A DNA stretch of 13,993 bases from CAISIP01 sp037968655 (GCA_037968655.1 JBBKVW010000462.1:1-13993); one strand, 5' to 3'. Positions 1 to 7,475 are shown, counted from the first letter of the stretch. Made by a program: numbers and translations. Notes: generated by a model not told the origin, from the letters alone.

Positions 1-370
1 CGAGCGCATGTTGCGCCGACGCCAGAGCGAATCGCCCGCGCACATAGTCCTGGAACGACAGCGTGCTCATGGCCATTGTGGCGGTGTCGTCCTGTACCTG
101 TTGCTCGGCGCTACCGGCCGCGATCGGCGCTGCCACCGTGCGGAGGTTCGGGGCAGCGACTGAACTGGCAGTGGCCGGCGCGCTCCGGGGCTGGCTGGGC
201 GCGCGCTCGCGCAGTTCGAGATTGGCTACGTCGTCTTCGGCCGTTGCCATGACCTCGACACCGAGCGCGGTCTGCCGGTTGGACAGGATCAGCGTGCCCT
301 CGCCAAAGGTCAGGCGCGCCTTGGCCAGGGCTTCGCGTGACGTGTTTCCGGTAAAGCGTTGTATTTTCAT
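1..370 (-). CDS. flhF: FlhF, flagellar SRP-like GTPase (N-terminal part, runs off the left edge)
   Basis: FlhF is an SRP-family GTPase that helps set the site and number of flagella at the cell pole or membrane. Only the first 123 codons are present, so the GTPase (NG) domain lies beyond the window. The visible start MKIQRFTGNTSREALAKAR, followed shortly by a TLILSNR segment and then GVEVMA, matches the usual FlhF N-terminus (basic, beta-strand 'ILSNR', 'GVE'). Residues about 55-95 are a low-complexity linker rich in Ala, Pro and Ser, as is normal for the variable B domain. The ATG (368-370) overlaps the flhA stop codon as ATGA, and a GAGG ribosome site lies 9 bases upstream inside flhA, so translation is probably coupled to flhA. 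The call rests on the N-terminal motif plus its position directly after flhA. Confidence 0.88.
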   Translation of the reverse strand, partial: MKIQRFTGNTSREALAKARLTFGEGTLILSNRQTALGVEVMATAEDDVANLELRERAPSQPRSAPATASSVAAPNLRTVAAPIAAGSAEQQVQDDTATMAMSTLSFQDYVRGRFALASAQHAL

Positions 371-2448
371 GGGTTGGCACCTCGCAAGATGGGACCGATA
401 CGGATCGTGTGGGTTTCTGGAATTTCACTGTGCGCCAGCACCTGCAGGCGTGGCGCTACGCGACGCAGCAGCCGTGCGATGGCGCCGCGGATCTGGTCCG
501 GCACCAGCAGGCAGGGCGGAACGCCGAGCTCTTCCTGCTTGAGCGACACCTCGGCCGCCGAGCGCGAAAACATGTCTGCCACGCCCGGGTCCAGCGCCGG
601 GCCGCTGGCACCAGCCAGGGCCTGCACCAGCAGGCGCTCCAGCGTCGGGTCGATGGCGATCACGTTGAGTTCGCGAACCGATCCGTAGATCTGCTGAACG
701 ATGGCTGGCGACAGCGCCACGCGGATCAGCTTGGCCAGCTGCGCCGGGTCGGCCACGGTGGCGGCATGCTCGGCCAGGCATTCGACGATGGTGCGGATGT
801 CCCGTATGTGTACCTGCTCGTCAAGCAGGTACTGCAATACGCGTTGGAACACGGCGATGGGAACCATCTTGGGAACGACCTCTTCGATCAGTTTGGGTGC
901 CAGCTTGGCCACATGGTCCACCAGTTGCTGGGTCTCGGTGCGGCTCAGCAGACGCGATGCGTGCACCTGCATCAAGTGTGACAAATGCGTGGCCATCACG
1001 GTCTCGGAATCAACAACGGTAAACCCGGCCAATTGCGCCGCTTCCTTTTGCCGGTCGTCGATCCAGTGTGCTGGCAGACCGAATGCCGGATCGATGGTTG
1101 CAGTGCCGATCAGCGGCGTCGTGATGCCGCCCGGATTGATGGCCAGGAACATGCCGGGAAAGGCCTCTGCCTCGCCCACGACCACGCCGCGCAGCGTGAT
1201 GCGGTAGCCGCTGGGCTTGAGTTCCAGGTTGTCGCGTACATGCACGGCCGGTGGCAGAAAGCCGACGTCCTGCGCGAACTTGCGCCGCACGCCCTTGATG
1301 CGGGTCAGCAGGTCGCCCTGGCGGCCCTTGTCGACCAGCGCGATCAGGCGGTAGCCCAATTCCAGCCCCAGCTGATCCACCGGCTGCAGGTCGTCCCAGC
1401 TGGCTTCGCCGTCGCCGGCCGGTGCCACTTCGGCGGTGGGCGGGGGCGCGGGCGGCAGCGCGTGCGCCAGTACCCAGGCGGTATAGCCGATCACCGCGGC
1501 GACCGACAGGAAAACCAGATGCGGCATGCCCGGAATCAGGCCGAGCACGGTCAGGATGGCGGCGGTGATGCCCAGCACGCGCGGCGAGACAAACATCTGG
1601 CCGATGATCTGGCGCCCCAGGTCTTCTTCCTTGCCGACCCGCGACACCACCATGGCCGCGGCGACCGAAATCAGCAGTCCCGGCACCTGGGCCACCAGCG
1701 CGTCGCCGACGGCCAGCAGGATATAGGTGTCGGCCGCCTGGGCCGCGCCCATGTCGTGCTGCAGCATGCCGATCGCAAAGCCGCCGATGATGTTGATCAG
1801 CAGGATCAGGATGCCGGCCACTGCGTCGCCGCGCACGAACTTGGAGGCGCCGTCCATCGAGCCGTAGAAGTCGGCTTCTTCGGCGACCTCATTGCGGCGC
1901 CGGCGCGCCTCGACCTCATTGATGGTGCCGGCGTTGAGGTCGGCATCGACCGCCATCTGCTTGCCGGGCATGGCGTCCAGCGCAAAGCGCGCCGATACCT
2001 CGGCGATGCGCTCGGCGCCCTTTGTCACGACGACGAAGTTGATCACCACCAGGATCGAGAACACGATCAGGCCGACCGCGAAGTTGCCGCCGATCAGGAA
2101 GTGGCCGAAGGCCTCGATCACCGCCCCGGCAGCGCCCGGGCCGGTATGGCCGTCCATCAGCACAACACGCGTCGAGGCCACGTTGAGCGACAGGCGCATC
2201 ATGGTGGTGAGCAGCAGCACGGCCGGGAAGGAGGCGAAGTCGAGCGGGCGCAGCATGTAGGCCGCCACCATCATGACCATCAGCGCGACCGCGATGTTGA
2301 TCGTGAAGAAGACATCGAGCAGGAAAGAGGGCAGTGGCAGCACCATCATCGCCAGGATGGCGACCACCAGTACCGGCGCGGCGGCGCCCTGGGTCAGACT
2401 GGCGGTGTTGCCCAGCCAGCGCTGCATCTGCTTGATGTTGGTGTTCAT
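367..2448 (-). CDS. flhA: FlhA, flagellar type III export gate protein
   Basis: FlhA is an inner-membrane export gate subunit. It forms the nonameric ring that uses proton motive force and docks chaperone-substrate complexes through its cytoplasmic domain. At 693 aa it is the normal family length. Residues about 20-330 hold the membrane segments. The conserved FHIPEP-family cytoplasmic loop is clear (DAMPGKQMAVDADLNAG at 158-174, then EADFYGSMDGASKFVRGD ending at D208, the position of the loop Asp needed for proton coupling in Salmonella FlhA). A Pro/Ala-rich linker at about 330-350 leads into the C-terminal domain. The ATG lies 3 bases after the flhB stop, and the stop overlaps the flhF start by 4 bases, so flhB-flhA-flhF reads as one translationally coupled unit. 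No key residue appears to be missing. Confidence 0.97.
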   Translation of the reverse strand: MNTNIKQMQRWLGNTASLTQGAAAPVLVVAILAMMVLPLPSFLLDVFFTINIAVALMVMMVAAYMLRPLDFASFPAVLLLTTMMRLSLNVASTRVVLMDGHTGPGAAGAVIEAFGHFLIGGNFAVGLIVFSILVVINFVVVTKGAERIAEVSARFALDAMPGKQMAVDADLNAGTINEVEARRRRNEVAEEADFYGSMDGASKFVRGDAVAGILILLINIIGGFAIGMLQHDMGAAQAADTYILLAVGDALVAQVPGLLISVAAAMVVSRVGKEEDLGRQIIGQMFVSPRVLGITAAILTVLGLIPGMPHLVFLSVAAVIGYTAWVLAHALPPAPPPTAEVAPAGDGEASWDDLQPVDQLGLELGYRLIALVDKGRQGDLLTRIKGVRRKFAQDVGFLPPAVHVRDNLELKPSGYRITLRGVVVGEAEAFPGMFLAINPGGITTPLIGTATIDPAFGLPAHWIDDRQKEAAQLAGFTVVDSETVMATHLSHLMQVHASRLLSRTETQQLVDHVAKLAPKLIEEVVPKMVPIAVFQRVLQYLLDEQVHIRDIRTIVECLAEHAATVADPAQLAKLIRVALSPAIVQQIYGSVRELNVIAIDPTLERLLVQALAGASGPALDPGVADMFSRSAAEVSLKQEELGVPPCLLVPDQIRGAIARLLRRVAPRLQVLAHSEIPETHTIRIGPILRGANP

Positions 2449-2451
2449 AAA

Positions 2452-3594
2452 TCAGGCAGGGTCGGGCGCAAGCGGGTCGAGGTGCACGGGGATTTCCAGC
2501 TGCGGCAGTTCGGCCGGCATCGGGCCGTCGCCGCGCATCGCCGCCTTGAGGCGGTAGACATAGGCCAGCACCTGCGCTACCGCGGCGTACAGGCTCGAAG
2601 GGATGTCCTGACCCAGTTCGGCATTGGCATACAGGGCACGCGCCAGCACCGGCGACTGCAGCACCGGGATGTCGTGGCTGCGGGCGAGTTCGCGGATGCG
2701 CTGCGCCAGCAGGTCGGCTCCCTTGGATATGACCTGGGGCGCATGCATGGTCTTGTCGTCGTAGCGGATGGCCACCGCAAAGTGGGTCGGGTTCATGACG
2801 ACGAAATCGGCCCGCTGCACTGCGTTCACGCTGGCGCTGTTGGCCATTTCGCGCTGGCGGTTGCGGCGCTGGCCCTTGACATGCGGATTGCCCTCGGATT
2901 CCTTGTGCTCTTCCTTTACCTCCTGGTGCGACATCTTGAGCCGCGACTTGTGCAGCACCGTCTGCAGCGGCACGTCGATCAGGGCCACCAGCACCATCAC
3001 GGTCAGCAGCAGGCCCATGCCGGTGGTCAGCCAATCGTCCAGTTGCTTGATGGCCGCGGCCGAGGGTTGCATCACCAGCGAGGCGACGGTATGAATGGTC
3101 GAGCTCAGGTACAGCGTTCCGACCACGCACAGCGCTATCACGATCAGCAGCATCTTGCCGACGTCGGCCAGCTTGTCCTTGGTGAACAGGCGACCGAATC
3201 CCGAGAGCGGGTTGATGCGGCTGAGGTCGGGCATCAGCGGCTTGCTTGAATTGACCCAGCCGCCGACCGCTACGTTGCTCAGCACCACGGCGACAAGGAT
3301 GATGGCCGCAAATATCGTGCAGCCGATCAGGCTGGACACCGCCATGTCCTGCATTCGGTTGAGCATGTTGAGCGGATGCACCATGGTGGCCGCGTCGAAC
3401 GAGAGTTGTCGCACCATATGGCGCTGCAACTGGTCGAACATGAAAGGCGCCAGCAGCAGCAGGGACACCGCGCCCACACCAACGACGGCCAGGTGGGACA
3501 AGTCCCTGGAGCGCGTGACCTGACCGTCTTTTACCGCCTTTTGGAGCTTGCGCTCGCTGGCCGGCAGGTTGCGGTCCTGGCTGTTGGATTCCAT
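2452..3594 (-). CDS. flhB: FlhB, flagellar export substrate-specificity switch protein
   Basis: FlhB is the export-apparatus protein that switches secretion from rod/hook to filament substrates after cleaving itself. At 380 aa it has normal length. Residues about 1-30 are the basic cytoplasmic N-terminus, and four hydrophobic segments lie between about 35 and 212. A highly charged linker (about 215-262, with KEEHKESEGNP and KGQRRNRQRE) leads to the autocleavage site NPTH at 268-271, which is intact. The cytoplasmic C-domain then ends in a Pro-rich tail (about 357-380). It is the first gene of the flhBAF group and follows a 235-base gap after cheY. No strong Shine-Dalgarno sequence precedes the ATG. 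In many relatives cheZ sits directly upstream of flhB; here it does not. Confidence 0.97.
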   Translation of the reverse strand: MESNSQDRNLPASERKLQKAVKDGQVTRSRDLSHLAVVGVGAVSLLLLAPFMFDQLQRHMVRQLSFDAATMVHPLNMLNRMQDMAVSSLIGCTIFAAIILVAVVLSNVAVGGWVNSSKPLMPDLSRINPLSGFGRLFTKDKLADVGKMLLIVIALCVVGTLYLSSTIHTVASLVMQPSAAAIKQLDDWLTTGMGLLLTVMVLVALIDVPLQTVLHKSRLKMSHQEVKEEHKESEGNPHVKGQRRNRQREMANSASVNAVQRADFVVMNPTHFAVAIRYDDKTMHAPQVISKGADLLAQRIRELARSHDIPVLQSPVLARALYANAELGQDIPSSLYAAVAQVLAYVYRLKAAMRGDGPMPAELPQLEIPVHLDPLAPDPA

Positions 3595-3829
3595 GACTCA
3601 AGCGAAGTGGTGGTGCTGGAATTGTCACCAGCGCCGGCGCAAACTAAAGGCCGAATAGCCGGTGCAAAACCGGCCACTTCAGCATGCGATGCAGATAGCT
3701 GGCAGTCCAGGGCGCGTTGCCCTGGCTGCGCTCCGATCGAGCGCCGGCGTGCGACGGCCGGGAATTGCGCCTCGCAATGCATTCCAAATCAGGTCTGCGT
3801 GCATCCACGGGAGCCTGTTTGCCATCGAC
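3595..3829. other. Intergenic gap between cheY and flhB, rich in short hairpins; no cheZ
   Basis: These 235 bases hold no supportable gene. Three short perfect inverted repeats are visible: GCCGGT/ACCGGC at 3658-3674, CCAGGGC/GCCCTGG at 3707-3725, and ATTGCG/CGCAAT at 3764-3778. None is followed by a T-run on the minus strand, so none is a textbook intrinsic terminator. I found no convincing sigma70 or sigma28 promoter for flhB, although one would be expected if a terminator acts here. No CheZ-like reading frame or remnant (for example its acidic C-terminal CheY-binding tail) was recognised. Confidence 0.55.
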
Positions 3830-4222
3830 TCAGCCCTGCAGGCCGAGCTTCTTCAGTATGTGAACCACCTTGTGCTCCAGCACCGCCTTGGTGAATGGCT
3901 TGAGAACATAGCCGGCGGCGCCGAGTTCGGCCGCGCGCAGGATGTCCTCCTTGCGCGCCTCGGCCGTGACCATCAGCACCGGTATGTGCTTGAGCGTCTC
4001 GTCGCGCTTGATTTCGGCCAGCAGCTGCATGCCGTTGGAGATCGGCATGTGGATGTCGCTGATGACGAAGTCGATCTTGCCGTTATGCAGTTTGTGCAAT
4101 GCGCTGGCGCCATCCTCGGCTTCCTCGACCTGCGTGAATCCGCACTCCTTGAGCAAACTGATGACGATGCGCCGCATGGTCGAAAAGTCATCGACGACGA
4201 GAAATCGAAGTTCACTGGACAT
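3830..4222 (-). CDS. cheY: CheY-like single-domain response regulator
   Basis: This is a 130-aa stand-alone receiver domain of the chemotaxis CheY type, which when phosphorylated by CheA would bind the motor switch (FliM) and change rotation. The active site is complete: acidic pair D11/D12, phospho-acceptor D56, T86, aromatic switch Y105 and K108 followed by P109. The start MSSELRFLVVDDFSTMRRIV is characteristic of the chemotaxis CheY group. The residues after the acceptor Asp read IHMP instead of the WNMP of enterobacterial CheY. The two positions after D56, which influence autodephosphorylation in CheY-family proteins, are therefore Ile and His. The gene lies 74 bases after motB and 235 bases before flhB, with no cheA, cheW, cheR, cheB or cheZ beside it. 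It could be the motB-linked CheY paralogue, not the CheZ-linked one. Confidence 0.93.
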   Translation of the reverse strand: MSSELRFLVVDDFSTMRRIVISLLKECGFTQVEEAEDGASALHKLHNGKIDFVISDIHMPISNGMQLLAEIKRDETLKHIPVLMVTAEARKEDILRAAELGAAGYVLKPFTKAVLEHKVVHILKKLGLQG

Positions 4223-4296
4223 GGTGTGGCCGCGGTGTGGGCATGGACCCCATTATTGCAAGGCGATCGGCGCGTGGTCGGCCGCGCGATGCCGTG

Positions 4297-5241
4297 TCAG
4301 CGCGAGGCCGCCTTGGCGGGAGCGCCAGCAGTGGCGGGGGACTCACCATTGCCATCCTGGGTTGCCTGGGTGCTGCCGAGCAGGCGTTCTTCTGCCTCCT
4401 TGGTCATCACCAGAATGCTGATCCGGCGGTTGACCGGGCTGAGCGGGGACTGCGGTTCGAGCAGACTGCTCGAGGCCAGGCCGGTGACACGCGCCAGCTT
4501 GTCGTCGGGCATGCCGGCGAAAACCAGTTCGCGCCGCGAGGCATTGGCACGGTCGGCCGACAGCTCCCAGTTGCTGTAGCCGCGGTCACCATTGCCATAG
4601 GGCGAGCGGTCGGTATGGCCGTCCAGGCTGATCTTGTTCTGCACGCCATTGAGCGCGCTGCCGATCTCGCGCAATATGTCGCGCATGTGCACCTTGACCA
4701 GGGCGCTGCCGACGTCGAACATCGGCCGGCTCTGGTCGTCGACGATCTGGATCTGCAGGCCGTCGGGCGTGGTTTCGAGCCGGATCTGCGACTTGTACTC
4801 GGACAGCTTGGCGCTGTTGGAGATCAGGCTGCTGATCTTGGCGCTGAGCGCCGCGAGCTTTTTCGAATCCTGCTTGGCCATTTCCGCGCGCGCGGCGTCG
4901 GCTGCAGCCTTCTTGGCAATCGGATCGGAGCTGGCCTGCACCTTGTCCTGCCCCACGGTCTGGGTCAGGTCCTTGCCGCCGCCCTGGATGATGCTGTTGC
5001 TGGCGCCAGCGCCGGTGCCGCCCATCATGGATACCTTGAGCGGCGCTGCGAAATAGTCTGACAGACCCTTCTTGTCGCCTTCTGATGTGGAACCAAGCAG
5101 CCACATCAGCAGAAAGAAGGCCATCATGGCCGTCACGAAGTCGGCATAGGCGATCTTCCAGGCGCCACCATGGACGGCATGGCCGCCCTTCTTGATGCGC
5201 TTGACGATGATGGGCTGGAGTTTCTTGGCGTCAGTTGCCAT
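4297..5241 (-). CDS. motB: MotB, flagellar stator peptidoglycan-binding subunit
   Basis: MotB partners with MotA in the ion-conducting stator and anchors it to peptidoglycan. The 314-aa product has a short basic cytoplasmic start and one membrane helix (about 28-50) carrying the essential ion-binding aspartate D34 in the AYADFVTAMMAFFLLMW motif. An Ala/Lys-rich periplasmic stretch follows (about 85-150). The OmpA-like peptidoglycan-binding domain (about 150-280) shows FDVGSA, LDGHTDRSPYGN, NWELSADRA and PVNRRISI. The C-terminal 30 residues are a Gly/Ala-rich tail. It starts 24 bases after motA, with only a weak ribosome site. The sequence resembles proton-type MotB, but ion choice is inferred. 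Confidence 0.96.
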   Translation of the reverse strand: MATDAKKLQPIIVKRIKKGGHAVHGGAWKIAYADFVTAMMAFFLLMWLLGSTSEGDKKGLSDYFAAPLKVSMMGGTGAGASNSIIQGGGKDLTQTVGQDKVQASSDPIAKKAAADAARAEMAKQDSKKLAALSAKISSLISNSAKLSEYKSQIRLETTPDGLQIQIVDDQSRPMFDVGSALVKVHMRDILREIGSALNGVQNKISLDGHTDRSPYGNGDRGYSNWELSADRANASRRELVFAGMPDDKLARVTGLASSSLLEPQSPLSPVNRRISILVMTKEAEERLLGSTQATQDGNGESPATAGAPAKAASR

Positions 5242-5265
5242 GGTGTGCGCCCGCTGGACTGCCCA

Positions 5266-6126
5266 TTACTTCTTGCCGCGAACGTGGGCTTCGAGCTCGG
5301 CGAAGCTGGGACGCTCGGTCGAGAACAGCACCTTGCGTCCGAACTCGATCGCGGTCGATGGGTTGTAGCCCTGCATGCTGGCCAGCAGGGTGGTCTTGAT
5401 GCACTGCAACTCCTTGGCGCTGTCTTCCGATTTCTGCTCCAGCAGGCCGCCCAGCGGCTCGACCACGCCATAGGCCAGCAGGATGCCCAGGAAGGTTCCG
5501 ACCAGCGCCGAGGCGATCATGCCGCCCAGGACTGCCGGCGGCTGCCCGACCGATCCCATGGTGTTCACCACACCGAGCACGGCCGCCACGATGCCGAACG
5601 CCGGCAGGGCGCCGGCCAGGCGGGCGATCGCCGCGATCGGCGCATGCGCCTCATGGTGGTGGGTTTCAATCTCGCTGTCCATCAGCGACTCGATCTCGTG
5701 TGCATTGAGGTTGCCCGAGACCATCATGCGCAGATAGTCGGTCATGAACTCGACCACATGGTGGTCCGACCCCACGGTGGCGTATTTCTTGAAGATCTCG
5801 GACTCGTCGGGCGTCTCGACGTCCTTCTCGATCGCCATCAGCCCTTCCTTGCGCGCCTTTTGCAGGATGTCGTAGAGCAGGGCCATCAGCTCCAGGTAGC
5901 GCGCCTTGGTGTACTTGGAACTCTTGAGTGCCTGCGGAATAAGCGCAATGGTCGCCTTGAGCACCTTGGGCTGGTTGTTGACGACAAAGGCGCCCATGGC
6001 GGCGCCCAGGATGGTGACCAATTCGAACGGCAGCGCCGTCAGAATGACGCCGATGTTGCCGCCGTGAAAGATGTACACGCCAAAGATGCAGCCCATGGCG
6101 ACGACGTAGCCGATGATTACTAACAT
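5266..6126 (-). CDS. motA: MotA, flagellar stator subunit
   Basis: MotA is the four-helix membrane subunit of the stator; its cytoplasmic loop pushes on FliG. The length of 286 aa is standard. Hydrophobic segments lie at about 1-20, 30-50, 170-190 and 200-225. The cytoplasmic loop contains ARYLELMALLYDILQKARKEG and AIEKDVE, in which R92 and E100 sit where the charged torque-generating Arg and Glu of E. coli MotA (R90 and E98) are found. The conserved GTFLGILLAYG helix is present near residue 210. The gene follows a hairpin and a good sigma70-like promoter (6198-6253), so motAB probably has its own transcript as well as any read-through from flhDC. The ribosome site is weak. Confidence 0.96.
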   Translation of the reverse strand: MLVIIGYVVAMGCIFGVYIFHGGNIGVILTALPFELVTILGAAMGAFVVNNQPKVLKATIALIPQALKSSKYTKARYLELMALLYDILQKARKEGLMAIEKDVETPDESEIFKKYATVGSDHHVVEFMTDYLRMMVSGNLNAHEIESLMDSEIETHHHEAHAPIAAIARLAGALPAFGIVAAVLGVVNTMGSVGQPPAVLGGMIASALVGTFLGILLAYGVVEPLGGLLEQKSEDSAKELQCIKTTLLASMQGYNPSTAIEFGRKVLFSTERPSFAELEAHVRGKK

Positions 6127-6197
6127 GTTCGTGCGGTGGCTGGATTGGGATGAACGGCCTGGGCAGACGCCGCAGGCAGAGGGAACAGGTGGGTCAT

Positions 6198-6226
6198 TTT
6201 ATGCAGTCACTTTTCGGCGCAGTCAA
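6198..6226 (-). promoter_or_regulatory. Candidate sigma70-type promoter for motAB (and genes beyond)
   Basis: Reading the minus strand, TTGACT (6226-6221, 5 of 6 matches to the -35 consensus) is followed after exactly 17 bases by CATAAA (6203-6198, 4 of 6 matches to the -10). Transcription would begin near 6190 and leave a leader of roughly 65 bases before the motA ATG. It lies just past the hairpin at 6231-6253, which fits a terminator-then-promoter arrangement. In enteric bacteria the genes in this position are activated by FlhDC or sigma28. I could not identify a clear FlhDC box or sigma28 site next to it. Confidence 0.6.
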
Positions 6227-6230
6227 TGAA

Positions 6231-6253
6231 ATAGGGCCCGTTTCGGGCCCTAT
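6231..6253 (-). terminator. Strong hairpin, probable terminator after flhDC
   Basis: This is a perfect 10-bp inverted repeat, ATAGGGCCCG / CGGGCCCTAT, around a 3-base loop, lying 42 bases beyond the flhC stop. On the minus strand the stem is followed by TTCATT, a short and imperfect T-run. The very stable GC stem and its position between flhC and the motA promoter make a terminator the simplest reading. Attenuated termination with read-through into motAB is possible because the T-tract is poor. Confidence 0.7.
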
Positions 6254-6295
6254 CTGGTGCGATCAGCTGCGCGCAGCGCGCCATCAAATTGGCAA

Positions 6296-6832
6296 TCAGT
6301 GCAGCAGTATGCCGCCCGCTGCCGAGCTTTTGCCGGCGCGTGCCGGTGGCTCGCACAGCCCGCAGACATAGTGGCGCTGGTTTTCGTAGGGCTCGGTGAT
6401 GAAGTTGCCGCCGCATTTGGAGCAGCGCGTCATGGTCAGCATCTGGTTGTCGACAAACTTGACCAGGCGCCAGGCCCGGGTGATCGACAGCAGGGGCTCG
6501 ACGGCACAGGCCGTGATCTGCTCGGAATAGAGCTTGAATGCCTTCATGACCGCATCGATGTCGTCCAGCGCCGAGACCTTGCCCAGGTACTCATATATGT
6601 TGAGGAACAGCGAGGCATGGATATTGGGCTGCCAGGTCAGGAACCAGTCGGTCGAGAACGGCAACTGCCCCTTGGACGGCGAACGACCCGTCACTTCCTT
6701 GTACAGGCGTAGCAGGCGCTCATATGACAGGTTGGTCTCGCTTTCGAGCACCTGCAGCCGGGCGCCCAGGTTGATCAGCGCGACAGCGCGCTCGATCTGC
6801 CGGGAATCATTGAGTACGCTTTTGCTTGCCAT
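6296..6832 (-). CDS. flhC: FlhC, flagellar master transcription activator subunit
   Basis: FlhC combines with FlhD (FlhD4C2) to activate class II flagellar operons with sigma70 RNA polymerase. The 178-aa product has an N-terminal helical DNA-contact region including ARLQVLESETNLSYERL and YKEVTGRSPSKGQLPFSTDW, then the FlhC zinc site. The four cysteines C137, C140, C157 and C160 (CSKC and CGLC) are all present. The start at ATG 6832 gives the conserved family N-terminus and lies 17 bases after the flhD stop. An open frame continues upstream through flhD but is out of frame with it and not conserved. The weak ribosome site suggests coupling to flhD translation. FlhD and FlhC are normally co-transcribed. 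Confidence 0.97.
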   Translation of the reverse strand: MASKSVLNDSRQIERAVALINLGARLQVLESETNLSYERLLRLYKEVTGRSPSKGQLPFSTDWFLTWQPNIHASLFLNIYEYLGKVSALDDIDAVMKAFKLYSEQITACAVEPLLSITRAWRLVKFVDNQMLTMTRCSKCGGNFITEPYENQRHYVCGLCEPPARAGKSSAAGGILLH

Positions 6833-6849
6833 GATGTGCCTGCCCGCGA

Positions 6850-7176
6850 TTACATGGTTTCGGCGAAACGCCCGGCCATCAGGATGCCTGCGTGCAGGCG
6901 ACTGGTGGCGTCGTTGTTGACCTTGCTCGTGGTGTGGTTGGTGAGCAGGTTCCAGACGATGTCGTCGTCGACACGGAAGCGGCACAGCAGCATGCTGCCC
7001 GAGGCAATCTTCAGAATCTGGCCCGGCGACAGGTCCGAGATCAGGTCGGCTGACTCTTCCGACAGTCCCAGTCGAAACAAGGCTTCGGCCCGATCGGAGC
7101 GGATCAGGTTCTGCGCCAGCATGAGGTAGGTGAGATTGGCGTCCCGGATCTCGGAAAGTATCTGTTCGCTTGTCAT
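6850..7176 (-). CDS. flhD: FlhD, flagellar master transcription activator subunit
   Basis: FlhD is the all-helical partner of FlhC and the top of the flagellar regulatory cascade. The 108-aa length is normal. The conserved core LTYLMLAQNLIRSDRAEA, the LGLSEESADLI segment and C65 (the cysteine that forms an inter-subunit disulfide in E. coli FlhD) are present. The ATG at 7176 is preceded by a good Shine-Dalgarno GGAG (7186-7183) six bases away, the best ribosome site in the leftward gene group. It is the first gene of the leftward block, divergent from the glycosyltransferase gene across a roughly 300-base region. Confidence 0.96.
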   Translation of the reverse strand: MTSEQILSEIRDANLTYLMLAQNLIRSDRAEALFRLGLSEESADLISDLSPGQILKIASGSMLLCRFRVDDDIVWNLLTNHTTSKVNNDATSRLHAGILMAGRFAETM

Positions 7177-7475
7177 GTGTTTCTCCAGTTAAGAAGGATG
7201 CCCGGTGGCACCGCATGGACGCATTCTCAAGCGCGGTCGCAAAACTTGAATCGGTAAACGGATGCATGTCGTGTCGGGTTTTGACTGACGGCGTGTAGGG
7301 CGCAGGCCGCCAGATCGGACGGTCCGCGCCGGAAAAGCTCGGCTATTTCCCGCTTATTCGCCCGATTGCACAGGCGCTGGAAAGGCTAAGCTGCCGTGTC
7401 GGTGATGTAGGGGTATCGGGCGTGCGTTCGTGCAATGCCCGATGCCTTGCCGACGATAAATCTGTTGTGAATCGG
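7177..7475. promoter_or_regulatory. Divergent intergenic region between flhD and the double glycosyltransferase gene
   Basis: This region must hold the flhD leader and promoter leftward and the start of the sugar operon rightward. The flhD ribosome site is at 7183-7186. An 11-base inverted repeat CGGAC-G-GTCCG lies at 7316-7326. On the minus strand AAATAGCC (7348-7341) resembles the AAATAGCG half of an FlhDC box, but no good second half is present. A TTGACT at 7281-7286 on the plus strand lacks a -10 at proper spacing. TTGCAC (7366-7371) with TAAGCT (7387-7392) has a spacer of only 15. I therefore name no promoter with confidence. The open frame of the downstream gene reaches back to a GTG at 7422, but codons 7422-7475 have poor third-position GC and look non-coding. 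Confidence 0.5.

Noticed and set aside
985..3249. A 754-codon open frame on the plus strand opposite flhA and flhB
   Set aside because: Its product is extremely rich in His, Gln, Arg, Asp and Gly with no domain, and it lies exactly opposite two well-conserved genes. This is the usual antisense shadow of high-GC coding sequence.
3531..3782. Minus-strand 83-codon frame overlapping the flhB start as a possible cheZ remnant
   Set aside because: Its translation shows no CheZ helix or acidic C-terminal tail, and part of it overlaps flhB in another frame.
6833..7267. Upstream extension of the flhC frame through flhD to about 323 codons
   Set aside because: The added sequence overlaps flhD in another frame and does not match FlhC; ATG 6832 gives the family N-terminus and normal length.
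7281..7309. TTGACT as a -35 element for the rightward operon
   Set aside because: No TATAAT-like hexamer occurs at 16-18 bases; the sequence there is AGGCCG.
7422..7475. GTG at 7422 as the start of the glycosyltransferase, with a TAGGGG ribosome-like site 8 bases upstream
   Set aside because: The 18 codons before ATG 7476 use A/T third positions often (about 7 of 17 are G/C), unlike the gene after 7476. The call is not certain, and GTG 7422 remains possible.
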